Assembly (NCBI GenBank): GCA_049324115.1
Contig: JBMOMN010000049.1
Location: forward strand, 124,001 to 188,000
DNA length: 64,000 nucleotides
Reading direction: 5' to 3'
Origin: UBA5796 sp040752455
GTDB lineage: Bacteria; Chloroflexota; Anaerolineae; Anaerolineales; Villigracilaceae
The notes below the pieces were generated by a model. The model saw only the letters and a program-made list of their open reading frames with translations. It did not search any database and had not been told where the DNA came from. The translations under genes and the position numbers were made by a program. This document shows positions 7,290 to 15,811 of this stretch, piece by piece (position 1 is the first letter of the stretch; each line of letters begins with the position of its first letter).

Positions 7290-8525
7290 CTATCGCTTCA
7301 TCGGGACTTCGTCCACCTGGGAGGCCGAGATTCGGTTACGAATGCTTTCCGCTAAAGAGAAGATACCCCTGGCTGCCGGTTGCGTTTTGTTATCGAGGAC
7401 GAACGGCACGCCGCGGTTTACCGAGGGGATGACGATCCGTTCGTCGAGGGGGATGACCGCATCCACGGCCTGGCGCAGGTTTTCACCGACGCGTTCGGGG
7501 GTTATGGCGATGCGCTTGTCATAGCGGTTCATGGCAAAAACGATCCGCTCCCGGTTGAGGCCCAAGGTGACAGACAGGTCCAGAAACAGCCTGGCATTCT
7601 TTATTGAAGGGATATCCTGAGTAGCGACCAGGGTGATGATGTCACTGCCATCAATGGCCGCCAGGGTCACGTCCGTCAGCAGCGAGGGGGTGTCAATCAC
7701 GACGTAAGCGTATAACTGGCGTAGATAATCCAGCAGCTTGGCAAATTGATCTCCCGAAACCCCTTCCGCTTGTTCAGGCCGGGTGGGACTGGCGAGAACA
7801 TGCATCCCTGAAGCGCCGTGCCGAATCATAACACTTTCCACAATTTCCGGGTCCAATTCGTCGGCACGGGCAGTCAGGTCCAAGATGGTGTTCTTCCCCT
7901 GTTCGTTCAGGAATACGGCCACATCGCCAAATTGCAGGTTGCCGTCCACCAGGACGGTGCGGGTATCGTCGTTGTGCAGCGCCAAGGCCAGGTTGACCGC
8001 GATGGTGGTGCAGCCCGTCCCTCCTTTTGGGCTGTACACGACGATCACCTTGCCCCGGGTAACCGGCATCCCCGCCATGCCGGCCGTCATGGCAGAGGCC
8101 ATGCCCGCCGCAGCATAGGGCTGAGAGCTTTTCGCTTTTTCCTGTTGGGCCATTTTCCCCGCGCGACGGATCGCAGAGATCAAGTCGTCGCCCATCGGCG
8201 GCTTGGTCAAAAAGTCTCTCGCCCCGGCCAGCATCGCCCTCCGCATGTAATTCGGATCGGACTGCACGGACAATATGATTATCTGGATGAACGGGGATTT
8301 TTGCAGAATGGCTTCAGTCGCCGAGATGCCATCCATATCCGGCATGTTGATGTCCATGAGCACAACATCGGGACGCAGTTCCGCAGCCAGGTCTATCGCT
8401 TCGCGTCCTGTCCGCGCCGCGCCGACAACTTCGACATCCGATTCGAATTGCAGCAACTTGCGAACATTCTCGCGGGTTTCGGAAACGTCGTCTACGATCA
8501 AAACTTTAATGTTTGCCGGACTCAT
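7290..8525 (-). CDS. cpaE: CpaE-like protein: receiver domain fused to a MinD/ParA-type ATPase
   Basis: A 411-residue two-domain protein. Residues 5-120 form a complete response-regulator receiver: acidic pocket VDD, phosphoacceptor Asp58 in LMDINMPDMDG, and the Thr/Lys end SVQSD...LTKPP. Residues 160-400 form a ParA/MinD-type P-loop domain with KGGTGCTT (about 167-174) and a DTPSLLTDVTLAA Walker B region. CpaE proteins position Tad pili. Many family receivers are degenerate, whereas this one keeps the phosphoacceptor and so could respond to a kinase. A C-terminal NRGVPFVLDN motif is typical. It lies between cpaB and cpaF. Confidence 0.93.
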   Translation of the reverse strand: MSPANIKVLIVDDVSETRENVRKLLQFESDVEVVGAARTGREAIDLAAELRPDVVLMDINMPDMDGISATEAILQKSPFIQIIILSVQSDPNYMRRAMLAGARDFLTKPPMGDDLISAIRRAGKMAQQEKAKSSQPYAAAGMASAMTAGMAGMPVTRGKVIVVYSPKGGTGCTTIAVNLALALHNDDTRTVLVDGNLQFGDVAVFLNEQGKNTILDLTARADELDPEIVESVMIRHGASGMHVLASPTRPEQAEGVSGDQFAKLLDYLRQLYAYVVIDTPSLLTDVTLAAIDGSDIITLVATQDIPSIKNARLFLDLSVTLGLNRERIVFAMNRYDKRIAITPERVGENLRQAVDAVIPLDERIVIPSVNRGVPFVLDNKTQPAARGIFSLAESIRNRISASQVDEVPMKR

Positions 8526-8559
8526 ACCATTAACTCCATCATCTGGTCGAATAGTGGCT

Positions 8560-9642
8560 TTATGGCTGCGGTGTCGAATCCACCAGCGGAGGGGTCAGAT
8601 CGTAAATTCCCGGCTCCATGGAATAGGGAAGTTTAACCGGCAGGGTGATGTTGTACTGGCTCAACAGGTTGTGCAGGGCAATGGCTTCGGTATCCATCAG
8701 GCTGTCGTCGCCGGTGCTGCGAAGAGTCAGGGTAAGCTCCGCGCCGCTGTAGATCAGGTAATTCAACGACACGGCATCCTGGGGATCAACCACGAGGGTA
8801 ACAATGTCGGGCGCGCCGGTCGTCGTTTCCTCCGGCGGTTGAGCCTGCGGGTCCTGTTGGGCGTCGGCCGCTGGAGCGCCCCAGGCCTCCGGGTCGAGCG
8901 GGAAGTTGCCCAGGCGCAGCACCATCACATTTTGGATGATTGTCTGGCAGACCAGCCGGGGTCGTTGATTGCCGGATGGGATGACATAGAACAATTGTTG
9001 GATGGACGGTTCCATCTCCAACCGGCCTTTGGGCCAGGTCGTCTCCGGGTCTTCCTGGGCAACGCCCATGGTCCAGAAAGGCAACTGGTCGGGCAGGGTT
9101 CCCGATCCGGCCAGGACTGCAGTCTGGTTTGGCAAATCGGTCTGGAATTCGGTATCCAGGTCAACGAAGAGCATGCAGGCAATGATGTTGGCGTAGGAGC
9201 CGTCTGCCACGCCGAAGCCGACCGAGGCCAGGCGCGTTGTCGGGATCGCCACCGCGACCTTCCCGGCGGGGATCAAAGTGGCCCATTGGGGACCACTTTC
9301 CGCCAACTCACCACGCGACGAGGTGATCATGGACGAGGTGATGACGACCCCCGGCTCCAGGGGGTAACGGGCATACATCCCGACGACCAGGGAGATTTGC
9401 TCCTCGACGAACATGACTTCCGACCGCTGGTCCGGCGGGATCTGGATGGTGCTCAGCATTTCCTGGGTGATTTGCTCGCCCTGGGGGATTTCCTGTCCTG
9501 CGATGATGATATTGGCAACGTTCGCAGCTTGGGTTGGTGCAGGGGGATTCAGTAGTGTTCCCTGGAACAAAATAAACACTGCTACCACGCCGATTATCAA
9601 AATCAACGCCAGGAAGATGAATATTCTGCCACGACCGCGCAT
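8560..9642 (-). CDS. cpaB: Tad pilus protein CpaB/RcpC-like (SAF domain)
   Basis: A 360-residue protein with an N-terminal membrane anchor (7-28), then a SAF domain beginning IIIAGQEIPQGEQITQEML, and a RcpC-type region. A linker rich in Ala/Gln/Pro (about 270-290) precedes the C-terminal domain. In diderm bacteria CpaB works next to the secretin. No secretin gene is present here, which suits a single-membrane cell where CpaB may instead shape passage through the wall. The ribosome site is GAGG seven bases before the ATG, and a promoter lies at 9695-9724. Confidence 0.85.
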   Translation of the reverse strand: MRGRGRIFIFLALILIIGVVAVFILFQGTLLNPPAPTQAANVANIIIAGQEIPQGEQITQEMLSTIQIPPDQRSEVMFVEEQISLVVGMYARYPLEPGVVITSSMITSSRGELAESGPQWATLIPAGKVAVAIPTTRLASVGFGVADGSYANIIACMLFVDLDTEFQTDLPNQTAVLAGSGTLPDQLPFWTMGVAQEDPETTWPKGRLEMEPSIQQLFYVIPSGNQRPRLVCQTIIQNVMVLRLGNFPLDPEAWGAPAADAQQDPQAQPPEETTTGAPDIVTLVVDPQDAVSLNYLIYSGAELTLTLRSTGDDSLMDTEAIALHNLLSQYNITLPVKLPYSMEPGIYDLTPPLVDSTPQP

Positions 9643-9694
9643 GGTGTACTCCTCTTTGAGTAATAATTGTGAATAGTTTGTTATTCCTTAAAGG

Positions 9695-9724
9695 ATTATA
9701 CTGTATAACTGGAAACCAGGACAA
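9695..9724 (-). promoter_or_regulatory. predicted promoter for the cpaB-tadC operon
   Basis: On the minus strand TTGTCC (9724-9719) and a perfect TATAAT (9700-9695) are 18 nt apart, about 50 nt before the cpaB start and just after the flp1 terminator. The -10 is preceded by CAG, exactly as in both flp promoters. Confidence 0.6.
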
Positions 9725-9739
9725 TTGCAAGTCATTGGT

Positions 9740-9770
9740 AAAAAAGTAGGACTCTGCCAGGGCAGAGTCC
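9740..9770 (-). terminator. intrinsic terminator after flp copy 1
   Basis: On the minus strand GGACTCTGCC and GGCAGAGTCC form a 10-bp stem with a 2-nt apparent loop, followed by TACTTTTTT. The same stem sequence, slightly changed, ends the second flp gene at 10128-10160. Confidence 0.88.
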
Positions 9771-9794
9771 CAAAGGTTATTATCAACGAACGAC

Positions 9795-9944
9795 TTAACT
9801 CATTTCCGAGTTGATGGTGGCGAAGACGTTGCGGATGATCGGGCCGAGCAGAGTAAGGGTAGCGATTACAACGACAGCAACCAAAACAAGAATCAACGCA
9901 TATTCAACCAAACCTTGACCTTTTTCCTTCGGTGCGGACAACAT
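9795..9944 (-). CDS. flp: Flp-type pilin, copy 1
   Basis: A 49-residue pilin of the Tad/Flp pilus. The short leader MLSAPKEKG ends at Gly9 and is followed by QGLVEY, which fits the Flp cleavage motif G-x4-EY. A hydrophobic stalk from about residue 16 to 34 follows. After cleavage the mature pilin would be about 40 residues. A near-perfect AAGGAGGTGA ribosome site precedes the ATG, which fits a highly expressed structural subunit. It has its own -10 (10008-10013) and terminator. It differs from copy 2 only at residue 3 and the last two residues. Confidence 0.93.
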   Translation of the reverse strand: MLSAPKEKGQGLVEYALILVLVAVVVIATLTLLGPIIRNVFATINSEMS

Positions 9945-10007
9945 GGCAATTCACCTCCTTCCTTTTTAGGGATGTGGACATTCAAAATAACTGATGATTA
10001 TGACTTG

Positions 10008-10013
10008 ATTATA
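10008..10013 (-). promoter_or_regulatory. predicted -10 element of flp copy 1
   Basis: A perfect TATAAT on the minus strand, preceded by CAG as in the flp2 and cpaB promoters. It lies about 65 nt before the ATG. No good -35 hexamer is visible at 16-18 nt, so an activator or extended contacts may be needed. Confidence 0.55.
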
Positions 10014-10127
10014 CTGATAACCTAACATTTAGCTTTAAAAATAGCTGGTCTCACCTTACAATAACGCTAAGAATTAACGGTTTTACCTTACAGTTACGCA
10101 ATGAGAAAAGCAATGCACCCTCCAGGA

Positions 10128-10160
10128 AGAAAAAGCAGGACTCTGCCAGAGCAGAGTCCT
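10128..10160 (-). terminator. intrinsic terminator after flp copy 2
   Basis: On the minus strand AGGACTCTGC and GCAGAGTCCT form a 10-bp stem with a 4-nt loop, followed by a T-rich tail (GCTTTTTCTTCC). It is a sequence relative of the terminator at 9740-9770, so the whole flp unit including its terminator was duplicated. Confidence 0.87.
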
Positions 10161-10183
10161 ATCATCGTAATATTCAGCGCGAA

Positions 10184-10333
10184 TTACTGAAGCTCAGAGT
10201 TGATGGTGGCGAAGACGTTGCGGATGATCGGGCCAAGCAGAGTAAGGGTAGCGATTACAACGACAGCAACCAAAACAAGAATCAACGCATATTCAACCAA
10301 ACCTTGACCTTTTTCCTTCGGTGCGAACAACAT
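10184..10333 (-). CDS. flp: Flp-type pilin, copy 2
   Basis: A 49-residue pilin almost identical to copy 1: Phe instead of Ser at residue 3, and a C-terminus ending SELQ instead of SEMS. The leader, Gly9 cleavage site, QGLVEY motif and hydrophobic stalk are unchanged. Nucleotide identity across the coding region is nearly complete, which points to a recent tandem duplication or gene conversion. A strong AAGGAGGTGA site precedes the ATG. Its promoter lies at 10383-10410 and its terminator at 10128-10160. Confidence 0.93.
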   Translation of the reverse strand: MLFAPKEKGQGLVEYALILVLVAVVVIATLTLLGPIIRNVFATINSELQ

Positions 10334-10382
10334 GGCAACTCACCTCCTTCCTTATCAAAATTTCTCTTTGTGAGATGCCTTT

Positions 10383-10410
10383 ATTATACTGAACAAGGCA
10401 CAATTTTCAA
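10383..10410 (-). promoter_or_regulatory. predicted promoter of flp copy 2
   Basis: On the minus strand TTGAAA (10410-10405), a 16-nt spacer, and TATAAT (10388-10383) preceded by CAG. Transcription would start about 40-45 nt before the ATG. Confidence 0.72.
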
Positions 10411-10506
10411 GCTCGATAGCGCCTTTGGCCTTACAATAATGAAATCCATCGTTAACGATTCTGCAAACATGCCGGATGGATGTTTTGCCCCCGCTACAGC
10501 CTAATT

Positions 10507-11544
10507 TCACACGCTGCGCGCGGGCAGGGTAAAGGTGATGCGGGTCCCTTTCCCGATAACGGTATCAAGCTCGAAGGTCCCGCCAAGCATTTCGCTCCGC
10601 TCACGGATCAGTTTTATCCCCAGGCTGTTTTCGGTGACGTCCAGGTCGAACCCCTTGCCATTATCGTCCACCGAAACCTTTATGGCGGTTTCGCCCATGT
10701 CCACGTGGACTTTCACGAGGGTGGCCTGGCTGTGGCGGGAGGCGTTGCCCAACAATTCCTGGAGGGCGCGGAAGACCATTACTTCGATGTACGGCTCAAG
10801 GCGGCGGTCGCTGCCGGATACGTTTACGGTCACGTCCAGTCCGGTCTGTTCTTTGAAAGTCTCGGAATATTTCTTAATGGTGGGGACCAGGCCGAGATCG
10901 TCCAACATCATGGGGCGGAGTTCGAAGATGAAATTGCGCACCTTTTGAAATGTGCCCATGGCCGAGGCCTTGAGATTGCTCAATTCCTCCCTGGCCTGAC
11001 CGGCATCCACGTCCATCAGGCGCATGGCGATTTCTGTCTGGAGGATGAAATTCGAGAGGGCCTGGGCCGGCCCGTCGTGCATCTGGCGCGACAGCCGCTG
11101 GCGTTCCGCTTCCTGGGCGTTTACCAGCATTTCGACGCTTGCCAGGTTCGACTTGGCTTGCTGGCCGGGCTGGTTGGGGGATTTGGTTGACATCCCCTGC
11201 GTAAACCGGAGCAGGGACTCGATCCGCTCCAGGTAGGTTTTGTCATTTTGCAGCTTTTCGAGCTGGCCGCGCATCACGAACAACCGTTGCTGCGCGTCCA
11301 GGGCGGAATCGTAAGCCATACGGATTTCATCGGGTGTCATCGAATCCGGCTGGCCTTGAACTTTTTGCAGGTGGGTCGTTATGGCGGCATTCCGCTGTGT
11401 GAGCTTGTTGACTTCGCCCTGACTTTGCTCGATCATTAAAGTGACTTCTTTCAGGGCTTTAATGGTTTCATCCAATTCAGCGTTCAGGTTGCGCTCAGAT
11501 AGCTTATCCACTGGCTGGTTGGTTATAGAATCGCTCAATGCCAT
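10507..11544 (-). CDS. cytoplasmic sensor histidine kinase, DegS/NarL-type
   Basis: A 345-residue kinase with no membrane segment. A long coiled coil (about 20-120) leads into a HisKA_3 dimerisation helix with LSRQMHDGPAQALSNFI, where His156 is the expected phosphate acceptor. The ATPase domain follows, with FRALQELLGNASRHSQA, VDDNGKGFD and LGIKLIRERSEMLGG. Layout and lack of a membrane anchor resemble Bacillus DegS. The gene ends 3 nt downstream of the response regulator and is surely its partner. Its position beside the flp genes suggests pilus control, and the intact receiver of CpaE is another possible target. Confidence 0.92.
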   Translation of the reverse strand: MALSDSITNQPVDKLSERNLNAELDETIKALKEVTLMIEQSQGEVNKLTQRNAAITTHLQKVQGQPDSMTPDEIRMAYDSALDAQQRLFVMRGQLEKLQNDKTYLERIESLLRFTQGMSTKSPNQPGQQAKSNLASVEMLVNAQEAERQRLSRQMHDGPAQALSNFILQTEIAMRLMDVDAGQAREELSNLKASAMGTFQKVRNFIFELRPMMLDDLGLVPTIKKYSETFKEQTGLDVTVNVSGSDRRLEPYIEVMVFRALQELLGNASRHSQATLVKVHVDMGETAIKVSVDDNGKGFDLDVTENSLGIKLIRERSEMLGGTFELDTVIGKGTRITFTLPARSV

Positions 11545-11547
11545 TTG

Positions 11548-12249
11548 TCAAACTCCGGGTGTATTGGAATCATTGTGAATGTTTACCCAGCCTCGCTTGA
11601 GGGCATAGACAACGGCCTGGGTCCGGTCGTCTACCCCGAACTTCCGCAGGATGGATGTAACATGGTTTTTAACGGTTTGATGGCTGATACCGAGCAGGGA
11701 AGCAATCTCTTTGTTGCTCATCCCGCGCACAACGCAGGATAAAACTTCCATTTCGCGGTCGGACAAAGGGTGGAAAGGACTCCCCGGCTCACTGTACGGA
11801 CGCCGGGCATGTTCCATCTGGTTTTCGAGCCAGCGGTCAACCTCGGTGCGCGTGAAAACCTGCTCACCCACTACGAAATGTCCCCGGGCCATTTCCCGAA
11901 TCAGGTCCATAAGCTGCTGAGGTTCGATATCCTTCGAGCAGTAACCCCACGCCCCGGCCATGATGGCGTGGATCGCCTGCTCCGAATCGTCGTAACCGGT
12001 CAGCAAAAGAATGCGGGTGGGGATCTTTTCGAGCAAAACCTGGCGGATGACCTGTTGGCCGTTCATGCCAGGGAGATTGACATCAACGATGGCAATCTCC
12101 GGTGAATGGGCGCGCAACAATTCGAGCGCCTTTTCACCATCCGCAGCCTGACCAATCACATTGAAGTCAGGTTCCAGCGACAACGCATCCACAACCCCTT
12201 GCCTGAACAAGGGGTGATCGTCAACTATCAGCAAAGTGATTCGGTTCAT
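11548..12249 (-). CDS. response regulator, NarL/FixJ-LuxR type (DegU-like)
   Basis: A 233-residue DNA-binding regulator. The receiver (about 3-120) has LIVDDHPLFRQG and the phosphoacceptor Asp in AIVDVNLPGMNG. The LuxR-type helix-turn-helix (about 160-225) has LSDREMEVLSCVVRGMSNKE and VKNHVTSILRKFGV. The frame stays open to 12288, but the ATG at 12249 is chosen because the homology starts there and a TATACT -10 lies between the two positions. It is transcribed first, followed directly by the kinase gene. Confidence 0.93.
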   Translation of the reverse strand: MNRITLLIVDDHPLFRQGVVDALSLEPDFNVIGQAADGEKALELLRAHSPEIAIVDVNLPGMNGQQVIRQVLLEKIPTRILLLTGYDDSEQAIHAIMAGAWGYCSKDIEPQQLMDLIREMARGHFVVGEQVFTRTEVDRWLENQMEHARRPYSEPGSPFHPLSDREMEVLSCVVRGMSNKEIASLLGISHQTVKNHVTSILRKFGVDDRTQAVVYALKRGWVNIHNDSNTPGV

Positions 12250-12278
12250 CCCTGCCTCAACTATTCTTGTCTGATTTG

Positions 12279-12306
12279 AGTATAGCACAGAGTTGTTCGG
12301 TCACAA
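12279..12306 (-). promoter_or_regulatory. predicted promoter of the two-component operon
   Basis: On the minus strand TTGTGA (12306-12301), 16 nt, then TATACT (12284-12279). Transcription would start about 20-25 nt before the ATG at 12249, which decides between the two possible starts of the regulator. Confidence 0.65.
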
Positions 12307-12354
12307 GCACCGGGGATAAGTCGAAATTCAATTGCAATTGTTACACGCACAATT

Positions 12355-13503
12355 TCAGGCGGGAGTCGGCGCAACTTCCCGGTTATGGGTTATCACCAGG
12401 GCAACCATCATGGTCAAGGCGCAAACCGCCAGGGCAAAAGCCAACGCAACACGCTGCCCCAGGATCAATCCCAGCCAGGGCAATAGGAAAAACACTGCGG
12501 CGATCACGATCCCTTTTTTCGAGGCATGACCAGTCACATAGGCCAGCGGCAACAGCAGCATTACGAAATCATAATTCATCAGGTATGGGTTGACGAACAG
12601 GATCGCCGTCGCAGAAATTGCGATCAAGCGCGGCAAATCGTCCCGCAGACTGGTCCGCGCCCAAAGCAGCCAGCCGCACAACGCGACGAAGAACCCCGCC
12701 CCCACCCACACTGCCAGGCCGGTATCCGGCTGGCCGGTGAACAGACGCACCAGGCTGGTCGAGACCCCGGCGCAGAGGTCGCAAATGACGAAGGTGCTCA
12801 AATTGCCAAAACCACGCAGGGCGGCCAGGTAATGCGACGGCCACCGGGGATCGTACAAGAAACTGCCCGCGAGCATGACCGCGCTGCCCGCAAGCGTAAA
12901 CCACACAGCCCTGCGGGACCAGGGCTTCGCTTCCCGCAAAAGCCACAACCCGCCCAGGGCCAGCATCAGCACCCCCACGTGCGGCTTGAAGGTCATCAGC
13001 AGCAGGCCGGCCGCGGTCCGCCAGGGAGATCGCCGCCGCGCCCCCGAAAGGAACAAGGCCCCGCCAAGCAAGACGGGCATGGCAAACTGCCCGACCCACA
13101 ACAGCCCCAAAACCGGGAGCAGGAGGAACGATAAAGCAATGGAAATGATGCGCCTGAAATCCGGCCAGGTCTCGGTCAGCAGCAGGATGGAGGCCACCAG
13201 CATCGCGGCGTTGAGCGCCAGCCAGAGCCGGGCCGCCTGTTCGGGGGAAAGCCAGCCCAGGAAAAACACGCCCAGCGCGTACCAGGGCGGGTAAACGTAC
13301 AAGGGCAGCGCGGCTCCCTGCGGCAAGACGGCCTGCATCATCACCAACTGGCCCGCCGGGTCGTACAGGTTCACCCCTTCGCGCAGGCCCCGGGCCGCGG
13401 CGTAGAGCATGACCACATCGCCCCACACCGGCACGTGGACCGGCAGCCAGACCGCCCCGGCGATCAGCGCCAATCCAACGACAAGGATGATGGCCGTTCG
13501 CAT
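12355..13503 (-). CDS. GT87-like polytopic membrane protein (probable glycosyltransferase)
   Basis: A 382-residue protein with about ten hydrophobic segments. The first external loop contains WGDVVMLYAAARGLREGVNL, resembling the acidic loop of GT-C polyprenol-phosphate-sugar-dependent transferases (DUF2029/GT87). An internal LLMTFKPHVGVLML segment is also typical. It would act at the outer face of the membrane, adding a sugar to a glycan or lipid. The adjacent gene 13510-14736, 6 nt upstream, encodes a protein of the same type, so the two probably act on the same product. Substrate unknown. Confidence 0.68.
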   Translation of the reverse strand: MRTAIILVVGLALIAGAVWLPVHVPVWGDVVMLYAAARGLREGVNLYDPAGQLVMMQAVLPQGAALPLYVYPPWYALGVFFLGWLSPEQAARLWLALNAAMLVASILLLTETWPDFRRIISIALSFLLLPVLGLLWVGQFAMPVLLGGALFLSGARRRSPWRTAAGLLLMTFKPHVGVLMLALGGLWLLREAKPWSRRAVWFTLAGSAVMLAGSFLYDPRWPSHYLAALRGFGNLSTFVICDLCAGVSTSLVRLFTGQPDTGLAVWVGAGFFVALCGWLLWARTSLRDDLPRLIAISATAILFVNPYLMNYDFVMLLLPLAYVTGHASKKGIVIAAVFFLLPWLGLILGQRVALAFALAVCALTMMVALVITHNREVAPTPA

Positions 13504-13509
13504 GACAGC

Positions 13510-14736
13510 CTACAGGTCTTCGTCGAGGACCGAGCCGGGACGGACGACCGGGGCGCGCACCGCCCACCAGCGGACCCAGTACAACCCGACCAGGGTCAGC
13601 ACCGGCATGGGGAAGAAGAGCGCCTCGTCCACGGACCCCGGGCCGGCCGCGGCCCTCCAGGCCAGGACCCACAACCCGATCAGCAATCCCGCCAGGACCA
13701 GCCCGCCGCCCCAGGCGCGCATCCAGCGTTCGGAGCCGATCGCCAGGAACAGGGTCAACGGCAGGGACAGGACGAGATGATCCGTCGGGCTGGAACCCGG
13801 CCCGATCAACGGCGTGACGGCCAAAGTCAGGCACGCTGCCCACAGGAAATGGCGGAATCCCTTTCGCCGCGCCGCGATCCACTCGATCAGCAGAATGATC
13901 CCCAGGACGGACGTCAAAACCCAGCCGAAAGCCTCCCCGATCCCCGGCCAGATCCCGGCTACGATCCCGCCGGGCGTGAAGCCGACCCCGGCGCGCAGGT
14001 TGGCGACGACCGCGCGGGCAAACGGCAGGAACCAGCCCGGCCAGACGAGGAATGAAATCCCGGCCATCACCACCAGGGACATGCCCAGGCCGGCCAGCAC
14101 CCGCCAGCGCCTCTGGGCCAGGACCCAGATGAGCGCGAACAGGATGAACAATCCGGCGACCTGCCACTTGAACGTGGACAGGGCCAGCATGGCCCCGGCC
14201 AGTTCGTCGTGGCCGTTGCGCAGCGACCACAGCGCAAGCGTGACGAACAGCGCCAGCCAGAAAATCGGGTCGCCCGCCAGGAAGGGTAAAACCGTGTGGA
14301 CGGACAACACCATGAAAACCAGATAGAGGCCCAGCATCACCGGGCGCTGACGCCAGCCGGTGAGCCGCAAGTTGAGGATCGCCAGCGCGACCAGGGCGAT
14401 CTCGGCCAGGGCATTCCAGAGGGCGCGGGCCAGGGTGAAGTCGGATGGGAAGAGGGCGGGGATTTGGATCAGCAGCAGGTAAAACGGCAGATCAATCCGG
14501 GGAAAGGTCACATCCTGCCCGAAGGCAGTTTGCGCGTTTTGGGCGGTGACCGCATCGTAGGGATCGAAACTATCGGACAGGAAATTCTGGAGAGCGTACC
14601 AGGTGTTGAATAGAGTCTCCCCCCCGCCCAGGTTGGCTGCCAGTAGATGATTGAGCCACACCAATCCGGCAAACGCGGCGGCGACCAGCACGACGATCAT
14701 CCCGACCCAGAGAAAAGAAAAACGCTCCTGGCGCAT
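13510..14736 (-). CDS. GT87-like polytopic membrane protein (probable glycosyltransferase)
   Basis: A 408-residue protein with about ten hydrophobic segments and the same plan as its downstream neighbour. The first large loop contains DSFDPYDAVTAQ, comparable with the acidic loop of GT-C enzymes. ALSTFKWQVAGLFIL matches the TFKPH-type helix of the neighbour. The pair, 6 nt apart, are distant paralogues. A membrane glycosyltransferase using a polyprenyl-phosphate sugar is the best guess. Confidence 0.66.
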   Translation of the reverse strand: MRQERFSFLWVGMIVVLVAAAFAGLVWLNHLLAANLGGGETLFNTWYALQNFLSDSFDPYDAVTAQNAQTAFGQDVTFPRIDLPFYLLLIQIPALFPSDFTLARALWNALAEIALVALAILNLRLTGWRQRPVMLGLYLVFMVLSVHTVLPFLAGDPIFWLALFVTLALWSLRNGHDELAGAMLALSTFKWQVAGLFILFALIWVLAQRRWRVLAGLGMSLVVMAGISFLVWPGWFLPFARAVVANLRAGVGFTPGGIVAGIWPGIGEAFGWVLTSVLGIILLIEWIAARRKGFRHFLWAACLTLAVTPLIGPGSSPTDHLVLSLPLTLFLAIGSERWMRAWGGGLVLAGLLIGLWVLAWRAAAGPGSVDEALFFPMPVLTLVGLYWVRWWAVRAPVVRPGSVLDEDL

Positions 14737-14789
14737 GGGGCAATTCTACCAGAGAGCGTAGGGTGAGGTTCAAATTCGATGGGATTGAA

Positions 14790-14884
14790 CCGCGAAGGGA
14801 CGAAGGGCGCAAAGCAGGATCAGGCTGCTAAGGAAAACCTTATGTGGAAATCAGAAAAACTTCGCGGCCTTCGCGTCTTCGCGG
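14790..14884. repeat. inverted repeat of the CCGCGAAG family
   Basis: A run starting CCGCGAAGG at 14790 is mirrored by a run ending CGTCTTCGCGG at 14884. Related inverted copies lie at 47632-47679 and 48902-49137, with a single arm near 45849. It fills most of the gap between the glycosyltransferase and the lipid kinase gene. Confidence 0.7.
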
Positions 14885-14896
14885 GAAAAGTCCCCT

Positions 14897-15811
14897 TCAA
14901 GGAATCAATATTTTCAACCGCCCCGGCTGGATGCTGAACTCGGCCTCGTGTAGCCCTTGCGAAAAAAGTTCCCCGTCGGCGTGGGCGGGGGAGGGCTGCT
15001 CCAGGCGCACGTTCAGCCGGGTGGCATGGACCTCGTGGATGCCGTCCTTCTCCACGTAACTGCCCGCGCCGGGTTTCATGGCGCTCGGCAGCATCGCCAG
15101 TAGCCCCAGCCGGGATTTGCGGAATCCGTAAACGAAGGTCAGCTTCCCGTCGAAGGGATCGGCGTGCGGGGTCATGTAGAACAGGCCGCCGGTCACCGCC
15201 CCGTTGCCCACCGTCACCAGCGTCACTGGGCCGCTGAACTCGCCTTCGTCCCAGGTGAGCTTGGCGTTCCAGCGGCGGTTGCGCATGATGGCCGTCAGGG
15301 CGGCCAGCAGGTAACGGAACAGGCCTTTGACCCAGACCATATCCTGTTGGATGATGGTGACCATCGGCTCCAGGCCCAGGGCGGCGTTATTGACAAAATG
15401 CAGGTCATTGACCCGGATCACGTCCATCGAGCGGGTCTTGCCCCCGGCGATGGCGTTCGCTGCCCCGGCCAGGTCGAGCGGATTTTTGATGTTGTGGATC
15501 ATGTCATTGGCGGTGCCGAGCGGGATGACCCCCAGCGGCCCCAGCGGTTCGCTCCCGGACCCGGCGGCCTGCGCCAGGCCATTGACCACTTCCCCGACCG
15601 TACCGTCACCGCCCGCGGCGACGACCGGCGCGAACCCCTCCCGGACGGCCCGGGCGGCCAGTTCGGTGGCATGGCCGCGTCCGCTCGACTCGGACATTTC
15701 GAACGCCACCCCCGCAGCATCGAGGGCCGCAGCCGCTTCGGGCCAGCGCTCGCGGGCTTTCCAGCGGCAGGAATACGGGTTGAGGATGATCTTTGCGGTC
15801 ATTTCTATCAT
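14897..15811 (-). CDS. diacylglycerol kinase-family lipid kinase (YegS/DgkB-like)
   Basis: A 304-residue soluble kinase of the DAGK catalytic-domain family that phosphorylates a lipid such as diacylglycerol, sphingosine-like lipid or another polyisoprenoid lipid. It opens IILNPYSC (family: NP.SG) and carries the nucleotide motif AAGGDGTVGEVVNG near residues 63-76, GVIPLGTANDM, and a C-terminal beta sandwich with SPAHADGE. Usual family length. The start is directly after the TGA of the EamA gene; a second ATG three codons later is equally possible. Lipid specificity cannot be read from the sequence. Confidence 0.88.
   Translation of the reverse strand: MIEMTAKIILNPYSCRWKARERWPEAAAALDAAGVAFEMSESSGRGHATELAARAVREGFAPVVAAGGDGTVGEVVNGLAQAAGSGSEPLGPLGVIPLGTANDMIHNIKNPLDLAGAANAIAGGKTRSMDVIRVNDLHFVNNAALGLEPMVTIIQQDMVWVKGLFRYLLAALTAIMRNRRWNAKLTWDEGEFSGPVTLVTVGNGAVTGGLFYMTPHADPFDGKLTFVYGFRKSRLGLLAMLPSAMKPGAGSYVEKDGIHEVHATRLNVRLEQPSPAHADGELFSQGLHEAEFSIQPGRLKILIP

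Noticed and set aside
12569..14230. 553-residue open frame on the minus strand
   Set aside because: Same strand but a different frame across both GT87-like genes; those two have clear membrane segments and the longer frame does not.
14765..14800. GGTTCAAATTC, similar to a tRNA T-arm
   Set aside because: No acceptor stem, anticodon arm or CCA-side pairing around it on either strand; it is part of a repeat region.
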